From: JBPCOB01 sp051000715 | Lineage (GTDB): Bacteria; Actinomycetota; Actinomycetes; JALYNC01 | Reading direction: 5' to 3' | DNA length: 6,157 bases | Assembly: GCA_051000715.1 (NCBI GenBank) | Contig: JBPCOB010000052.1 | Location: 1-6,157, forward strand | In this document: positions 5,587-6,157 of the stretch, piece by piece | Numbering within the stretch: the stretch's first letter is position 1 | Layout: the number at the start of each line of letters is the position of its first letter | Notes under the pieces: model-generated | Databases searched by the model: none | The model's input: only the letters and a program-made list of their open reading frames with translations | What the model was told of the DNA's origin: nothing | Translations under genes and position numbers: made by a program

Positions 5587-5600
5587 GGCGGGTCCCCGCC
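5587..5600 (+). terminator. Possible hairpin terminator after the CxC gene
   Basis: GGCGG-GTCC-CCGCC forms a five-pair G/C stem 27 bases after the CxC gene's stop, with a second small GGGG-ATA-CCCC hairpin at 5567-5577 just before it. There is no T-run, as is common in actinobacteria, so this is tentative. The remaining bases to 5703 hold no recognised gene. Confidence 0.25.
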
Positions 5601-5703
5601 AGGCTAAATGGGCACCGGCTCGATGGTCGTGGCGCATGGCGCGGCAGTGTGGGGGGACGCAACTACGCCAGCGGACCTTCTGGTGGCCGTGGAGATTGCT
5701 CGC

Positions 5704-6157
5704 TCAGCGGGCGCCTGGACCCGTGGCCGCCGCCTCGCCGACGTACCCCTCTGTCTCGCTCTGTCGGGTGCGCGGGGGCTCCGTGACCAGCGGCAGCACG
5801 AGCGCGGCCAGGGCGATGACGGCAATCGTCGTGAACGCCCGGGTGTAGGCCTTGCCGTGGCTCAACGTGGCGACGATCTGCGGCCCCAGCACGCCGCCGA
5901 TGCTCCAGCCGATGATCATCAGCCCGTAGATGGCGCCGGCCCGCTTCAGGCCGAAGTAGTCACCGGCGGTCGCCGGCATCGTGCCGAAGCCGCCGCCGTA
6001 GCAGAGGTAGATCAGGGCGCCGAGGATGAAGAAGATGGCCGCATTCGTGGCGTGCGGGATCAACAGGAAGCAGACTCCCTGGATCCCGAGCATCCCCAAG
6101 AAGGCGGTCATCCGGCCGATCTTGTCCGAGAGGGCACCCCAGAAGATGCGGCCGGCG
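5704..6157 (-). CDS. MFS transporter, oxalate/formate antiporter (OFA) type, partial
   Basis: The last 150 residues of a major facilitator transporter are present; the amino-terminal part lies beyond the right edge. The fragment opens with GRIFWGALSDKIGRM, the cytoplasmic loop signature (G-x3-D-x2-GR type) between two helices at the start of the second half. Four or five membrane helices follow, including LIYLCYGGGFGTMPATAGDY and GAIYGLMIIGWSIGGVLGP, which are characteristic of the OFA subfamily (OxlT-like). It ends in a hydrophilic tail after LVLPLVTEPP. OFA members exchange or take up small carboxylates such as oxalate, formate or lactate in the inner membrane; the substrate here is not determined. 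No frameshift is seen, so the gene appears functional. Confidence 0.9.
   Translation of the reverse strand, partial: AGRIFWGALSDKIGRMTAFLGMLGIQGVCFLLIPHATNAAIFFILGALIYLCYGGGFGTMPATAGDYFGLKRAGAIYGLMIIGWSIGGVLGPQIVATLSHGKAYTRAFTTIAVIALAALVLPLVTEPPRTRQSETEGYVGEAAATGPGAR

Noticed and set aside
1..6157. Transposon, CRISPR array, tRNA or phage module
   Set aside because: No transposase or integrase motif, terminal repeats, regularly spaced repeats or cloverleaf was seen; the decay pattern alone does not prove a mobile element.

Overview
The window is high-GC DNA with strongly G/C-biased third codon positions, two genes with leaderless-type starts (TANNNT seven bases before ATG) and typical actinobacterial protein families. 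I read it as an accessory or decaying stretch of an actinobacterial chromosome. No genus can be assigned from the sequence alone. I see no transposase, integrase, tRNA, rRNA or CRISPR array.

Layout. Positions 1-430 hold minus-strand coding remnants, probably membrane proteins, without a single clean open gene. Positions 430-1164 (minus) encode an intact secreted six-cysteine protein of unknown function. Positions 1180-1592 look non-coding. At 1593-1787 (plus) lies the amino-terminal stub of a YetF/DUF421-type membrane protein, followed by a perfect-core inverted repeat with 11-6-11 geometry like a Xer (dif-type) recombination site. Positions 1898-3186 (plus) are the TPR-repeat carboxy-terminal part of a large signalling-type protein, broken by two +1 shifts. 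A small one-helix membrane protein lies on the minus strand at 3441-3692. It is divergent from a uracil-DNA-glycosylase-like pseudogene (plus, about 3752-4160) whose conserved motifs are spread over different frames by four single-base indels.

Positions 4223-4842 (minus) are an intact vapBC-type toxin-antitoxin operon: a RHH antitoxin and a PIN-domain toxin overlapping by GTGA, with a leaderless promoter under a 9-bp palindromic operator. To its right, on the plus strand, are two small genes: a 51-residue acidic, disordered protein (5024-5179) with a strong ribosome binding site, and a 55-residue protein (5392-5559) with a CxC-x3-CxC motif and a leaderless start. The window ends in the carboxy-terminal part of a minus-strand MFS transporter of the oxalate/formate antiporter (OFA) type.

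The genes do not form one pathway. The contrast is between intact units (secreted protein, vapBC, CxC protein, MFS) and at least three genes broken by single-base indels in otherwise well-kept coding sequence. That pattern suits recent gene decay near a recombination-prone spot, but uncorrected sequencing indels would look the same and must be excluded first.
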